Shown: positions 60,495 to 64,000 of the stretch, one piece after another
Layout of the letters: each line of letters opens with the position of its first letter
Position numbering within the stretch: position 1 is the stretch's first letter
Source of the DNA: Bremerella cremea
Lineage (GTDB): Bacteria; Planctomycetota; Planctomycetia; Pirellulales; Pirellulaceae
Reading direction: 5' to 3'
Assembly: GCF_003335505.1 (NCBI RefSeq)
Contig: NZ_QPEX01000024.1
Coordinates: 1-64,000, forward strand
DNA: 64,000 bases
Made by a program: the position numbers and the translations under genes
The notes under the pieces: model-generated
Told to the model about the DNA's origin: nothing
The model's database searches: none
Seen by the model: the letters and a program-made list of their open reading frames with translations, nothing else

Positions 60495-61331
60495 TTAGTT
60501 TGCGACTACTAGAATGCCAACCACAATCAGAACAAGTTGGCTAAATAGCACAATCCCCAACATCCACTGCAGACGATGGCGAAAATGGGGGGAGCTTTGT
60601 TGGCTTAGAATTGCCTGGCGACGCTCCTCAAAACTGGGGTATAGCCATGTTTTTTGATCTGGGCGAACACCAGATAGCAGCGTCAACCGTGATAATGCCT
60701 TCGTTAGGTCGCGTACCCCTTGGCGACGATCGCCGCATTGGCGACTCAACGTGTCAACGGCATAAGCATCGGCGTGAAACTCCAGCAGTGGAGCCACCAT
60801 GTGCAGCATGAGTCCCATATAGCCAGCGGTCGCTAACATGGCACCAATCTGGGCAACGGTTTGCCAGGCACTTAACTGTTCGGCTTGTTGCACAAGGGCC
60901 AGTCCTAGAATCCCGCCAGCAAACACGATGCAAATCCGCATTGGCACATGCCACAGCTTGAGATGCCCCATCTCGTGAGCCACGATGGCGGCGACACCCC
61001 GTGGAGAAAGCTGGGTGAACAAAGCATCGCTGACCAAAACAAACGAAAAGCCCGGCAAGCACCCCACGACTGCCGCGTTGCAGATTCGTTCGCCGGTGTC
61101 GCAAACTCGCAACCGTTGCACGAAGTCCTCATTCCCCGCAGGGAGCGATTGCAAAAGCTTCAGGCTTTGTCCATCCGAGAGCTTTCGCAATGGAAAAAGC
61201 CAACGTGCCAATAAGGGGTAACCGATCACCGCCAACAAAGGGATAAGCATCGCCGTGAATGGCGAAAGCACCCAGCCTGCGGAACTTACGGCGAAAAACG
61301 ATATAAGAGAGAGCGGAAGCAACAATAGCAC
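60495..61331 (-). CDS. M48-family membrane metallopeptidase
   Basis: The 278-residue protein has hydrophobic N-terminal segments (LLLLPLSLISFFAVSSAGWV, then FTAMLIPLLAVIGYPLLARW), the HExxH active site in VAHEMGHLKLWH near 138, two more helices (MRICIVFAGGILGLALVQ near 152, IGAMLATAGYMGLMLHMVAP) and a late EFHADAYAVD with the third zinc ligand. This fits HtpX/M48 proteases that act at the inner membrane. The ATG at 61331 is the first in-frame start; a longer family N terminus cannot be excluded. Confidence 0.85.
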   Translation of the reverse strand: MLLLLPLSLISFFAVSSAGWVLSPFTAMLIPLLAVIGYPLLARWLFPLRKLSDGQSLKLLQSLPAGNEDFVQRLRVCDTGERICNAAVVGCLPGFSFVLVSDALFTQLSPRGVAAIVAHEMGHLKLWHVPMRICIVFAGGILGLALVQQAEQLSAWQTVAQIGAMLATAGYMGLMLHMVAPLLEFHADAYAVDTLSRQCGDRRQGVRDLTKALSRLTLLSGVRPDQKTWLYPSFEERRQAILSQQSSPHFRHRLQWMLGIVLFSQLVLIVVGILVVAN

Positions 61332-61413
61332 CTAGAGAAGAACGGGGCGAAAAAATCTCGCTCCTACTCAGAATAATTCGCTCGGGTGCCAGATCAATTG
61401 CGAGCATGCGCAT

Positions 61414-61448
61414 AAAAAACCGGCAAACAATGTGCTTTGCCGGTTTTT
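61414..61448. terminator. Bidirectional terminator downstream of serA
   Basis: The stem aaaaccggcaaa (61416-61427) pairs with tttgccggtttt (61436-61447), with A/T tracts on both sides, so it can end transcripts from either strand. Confidence 0.8.
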
Positions 61449-61472
61449 ACGATTCTACGGATTAAAGCGAAC

Positions 61473-63095
61473 TTATCGCATCCAGCTTGGCATTTCGCCA
61501 GAGGCAGGCAATTCGATCACCTTGCAGCTGGTGATGTTATCGCTGCTCATCACTTCTTTGACCGAAGCTTCGCTTGGCAGGCCATCTAGATTCAACACAC
61601 CGACAGCGCTGCCTGGCGTAACACTGGAACGACCAACCGCCATCTGAGCGATATTGATCTGGTGGTTGCCAAAGATCGTTCCCACCTTGCCAATGATGCC
61701 AGGAACATCGTTGTGGGCAAACACGAACAGCGTGCCGTCGAGGTAAGCTTCCAGACGCTGGCCATCAAGCAAGATCAAACGAGGCATATTGCTGCCGAAC
61801 AACGTGCCCCCGATCTGATGGGACTTGCCCCCTTCTTCGATCGTAGCGGTAATGCTGCTGCTGAAGCTGCCCAGCTCGGTGCTGGTTTCGGTCGAAAGAT
61901 CGACACCCCGATCGAGGAGCAACATCTCGGAGTTGATAATATTTGGCTCGTCTTCCAAGGCCTTGGCCAGGAAACCAGCACAGAACGAAGCGGTCAGCAA
62001 TTTCGTATTCTTGCTGCTAACTTCGCCGCGATAAGTCAACTTTACCGATTTGACACCGCCAGAATGAACCTGAGCAGCGACCAAACCCAAACGATAAGCC
62101 ACATCGAGGTAACCACGAATGTTCTCAAGCGTTTTGGGGTCGAGCGGAGCGACGTTAACGGCATGGCGGATTTCGCCGGTCGTTAAATAGTTAACCACCA
62201 ATTGAACCGCTTCGACTGCCACCTGCGTCTGAGCCTCTTCGGTGCTGGCCCCTAAGTGTGGCGTGCAAACGACATTCTCCATGCCGAACAGCGGGCTATC
62301 CGTGCAAGGCTCTTCGGCGTAAACGTCCAAAGCCACACCGCCAAGGTGCCCCGACTTCAAACCTTCCACCAAAGCTTCTTCGTTGTAGATGCCACCTCGA
62401 GCACAGTTGATCAACCGCGCACCTGGCTTCAACAGCTTGATTGACTCGGCACTGATCATGTCCTTCGTCTCCGGAGTAAGCGGAGTATGGACGGTCAGAT
62501 AATCAATGTGCGGGAGCATCTCTGGCACGGTGGGCGAAAGCTCGATCCCCAGTTCGGCAGCTCGCTCCGGGCTAACGAATGGATCGTAGGCAATCACTCG
62601 CATCTCGAAGGCTAGAGCCCGTTTGGCGACTTCCAGCCCGATGCGGCCCAAGCCGACCACGCCCAGCGTTTTGTCGGCCAACTGCGTCCCCATGTACTTC
62701 TTTCGATCCCAACGTCGTTCTACCAAGCTTTGATTGGCAGCCGGTACGTTACGAGAAAGCGCCATCATCAAGCAGAACGCATGTTCGGCCGTGCTGATGG
62801 TGTTGCCGGTGGGCGTGTTCATCACCACGATGCCATGCCGGGCGGCTGCTTTGGAATCGATGTTATCGGTACCGACCCCAGCCCGGGCGATCACCTTCAA
62901 GTTGGTGTTGCCTTCCAACGATTCGGCAGTGATCTTCACGCCACTACGGCAGATCGCCCCGTCGAATTCGTTGAGGGCACTACGCAGTTCTTCCCCTTTC
63001 AGGCCGGTGCGAACTTCGTATTCAATACCCGGGGCCTGATCCAAAAGATCAAGACCTTCCTGAGCAAGCGTATCGAGAACAATAACTTTAGGCAT
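61473..63095 (-). CDS. serA: D-3-phosphoglycerate dehydrogenase (SerA)
   Basis: The 540-residue enzyme is the long SerA form. The dinucleotide site LGVVGLGRIGLEVAKRALAF near 145, catalytic residues in VTVHTPLTPETKDMI near 200, INCARGGIYNEEALVEGL near 229 and TPHLGASTEEAQTQVAVEAV near 280 are intact. An allosteric substrate-binding domain and a C-terminal ACT domain (NDVPGIIGKVGTIFGNHQIN) follow, giving serine feedback. It oxidises 3-phosphoglycerate in serine synthesis and lies directly downstream of serC. Confidence 0.97.
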   Translation of the reverse strand: MPKVIVLDTLAQEGLDLLDQAPGIEYEVRTGLKGEELRSALNEFDGAICRSGVKITAESLEGNTNLKVIARAGVGTDNIDSKAAARHGIVVMNTPTGNTISTAEHAFCLMMALSRNVPAANQSLVERRWDRKKYMGTQLADKTLGVVGLGRIGLEVAKRALAFEMRVIAYDPFVSPERAAELGIELSPTVPEMLPHIDYLTVHTPLTPETKDMISAESIKLLKPGARLINCARGGIYNEEALVEGLKSGHLGGVALDVYAEEPCTDSPLFGMENVVCTPHLGASTEEAQTQVAVEAVQLVVNYLTTGEIRHAVNVAPLDPKTLENIRGYLDVAYRLGLVAAQVHSGGVKSVKLTYRGEVSSKNTKLLTASFCAGFLAKALEDEPNIINSEMLLLDRGVDLSTETSTELGSFSSSITATIEEGGKSHQIGGTLFGSNMPRLILLDGQRLEAYLDGTLFVFAHNDVPGIIGKVGTIFGNHQINIAQMAVGRSSVTPGSAVGVLNLDGLPSEASVKEVMSSDNITSCKVIELPASGEMPSWMR

Positions 63096-63152
63096 GATGC
63101 GTTTCTTTGGCGGTTGAGGGTTTGCCAGCGAGGTTAGGTTGGTTTGGAATAT

Positions 63153-64000
63153 TTACTTCTTGAACTTCAGCATGAAGTCACGAAGTTTCTCGACGCCTTC
63201 GACCGGCATCGCGTTGTAAATCGAAGCACGAACACCACCGACGCTGCGATGCCCGCCCAATTGGGTCAGGCCCACTTCGTTTGCTTCGGCCAGGAATCGC
63301 TTTTCAGACTCTTCGTCCCCCAGCTTGAAAGTGACGTTCATCATCGAACGATCTTCCGGCAAGGCATGACCGATGTAGAAACCATTCGACTGATCGATCG
63401 CATCGTACAAGAGCTTGGCTTTGGCTTCGTTTTGCTTTTGGATCTTTTCGAGGCCGCCCATGTCTTCCTGTAGCCACTTGCAGACCAAGCCCAGCAAGTA
63501 AATGCCAAAGGTCGGCGGGGTGTTCCACATCGAGTCGTTTTCGGCGTGGTTACGATAGACCAAATAGCCTGGCAGATCGCTGCTGGCCTGTTCCATCAAG
63601 TCCTTCCGAATGATCACCACAGTCACGCCAGCAGGACCGGCGTTCTTTTGGGCACAAGCGTAGATCAAACCGTACTTGGAAACGTCGACCGGGCGGCTCA
63701 TGAAATCGGACGAAAGATCCGAGACCAGTGGTACGTTGCCGACTTCCGGTTCGGCCTGGAACTGCACCCCTTGGATCGTTTCGTTCGAGGTCATGTGAAC
63801 GTAGGCGGCATCCGGAGTCAGCTTCAGATCGGCCTGCTTGGGCAAGCAGTTGTAGTTGGTTGGCTTGCCATCCCAGGCCACATTGGTTTTGCCTTCTTTA
63901 ACCGCTTCTTCCAGGGCCTTCTTTCCCCAGCTACCGGTCAAGATGTAATCAGCCGTCTTGTCGGTCCCTTTCAACAAATTGATAGGGATCATCGAAAACT
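63153..64000 (-). CDS. serC: Phosphoserine aminotransferase (SerC), 5' end outside the window
   Basis: The visible 282 residues cover the PLP domain: MIPINLLKGTDKTADYILTG at the window edge (the family has about 75 residues before this), NVAWDGKPTNYNCLPK, VPLVSDLSSDFMSRPVDVSK near the middle, and the PLP lysine in LIYACAQKNAGPAGVTVVII. The upstream residues FS in the frame show that the gene continues past 64000, so the ATG at 63992 is not the start. It makes phosphoserine from the SerA product. Confidence 0.95.
   Translation of the reverse strand, partial: FSMIPINLLKGTDKTADYILTGSWGKKALEEAVKEGKTNVAWDGKPTNYNCLPKQADLKLTPDAAYVHMTSNETIQGVQFQAEPEVGNVPLVSDLSSDFMSRPVDVSKYGLIYACAQKNAGPAGVTVVIIRKDLMEQASSDLPGYLVYRNHAENDSMWNTPPTFGIYLLGLVCKWLQEDMGGLEKIQKQNEAKAKLLYDAIDQSNGFYIGHALPEDRSMMNVTFKLGDEESEKRFLAEANEVGLTQLGGHRSVGGVRASIYNAMPVEGVEKLRDFMLKFKK

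Noticed and set aside
1..64000. CRISPR arrays and rRNA genes
   Set aside because: No regularly spaced short repeats and no rRNA signatures were found; only one tRNA is complete.

Overview
The window looks like the chromosome of a planctomycete close to the Pirellulaceae (Blastopirellula/Bremerella/Rhodopirellula type). This rests on the very long SecA with planctomycete-type insertions, a secreted protein of unknown family, an FHA-headed sigma-54 activator, long modular signalling proteins, Kdo transferase (WaaA) and a moderate GC content. The genus is an inference from protein style, not from a marker gene.

Layout. 1-1502 is a graveyard of ISAs1-type and IS5-type insertion sequences. 1905-3244 holds a GT31-like glycosyltransferase and a SufU/NifU-like Fe-S scaffold. 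3549-4057 contains broken pieces of a DNA methyltransferase and a serine recombinase. 4122-12430 is the most unusual block: a winged-helix regulator divergent from dabB-dabA (two-subunit inorganic carbon pump family), followed tightly by cysD-cysN (ATP sulfurylase) and a short protein that looks like a beta-carbonic anhydrase without its zinc ligands. CysN ends in an APS-kinase-like domain that has lost its P-loop. 12753-17297 is a minus-strand surface-polysaccharide operon (three related GT32-like transferases, a polysaccharide deacetylase, a GT2 transferase).

17831-29194 is mostly housekeeping or lineage-specific: a His/Tyr-rich secreted protein, miaE, the methionine-salvage genes mtnB-mtnD-mtnC, a secreted hypothetical protein, a YheT-like hydrolase, an FHA-GAF-sigma54 activator, a tail-specific protease, a zinc-ribbon protein, and a PIG-L deacetylase leading into a NagB-like gene. 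29245-34749 carries the NagB-like enzyme, tandem membrane proteins, MscL with a zinc-ribbon tail, a YiiX-like cysteine hydrolase, an alpha/beta hydrolase, a GNAT acetyltransferase and a PhnP-like metallo-hydrolase. 35194-50115 has secA, waaA, metK, a nucleotide-sugar pair (UDP-sugar pyrophosphorylase, manC), ruvX, an MFS transporter, a PaaK-like ligase and a DUF971 protein.

At 51960 an intact tRNA-Leu(UAA) is the target of a small island. A perfect 133-bp direct repeat (tRNA 3' half plus downstream flank) brackets about 2.1 kb that holds a phage head-protein remnant and a three-gene MazF-type toxin cassette. 54491-64000 returns to core functions: a purple-acid-phosphatase-like enzyme, an MDP-1-like HAD phosphatase, a secreted glycerophosphodiesterase, a multi-PAS histidine kinase, an M48 protease, serA and the 3' part of serC, which runs off the window.

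Functional links: dabAB-cysDN-CA-like looks like one transcription unit joining anion or inorganic-carbon handling to sulfate activation. mtnB-D-C with metK elsewhere covers the S-adenosylmethionine cycle. The UDP- and GDP-sugar genes and waaA supply envelope polysaccharide synthesis. serA-serC make serine.
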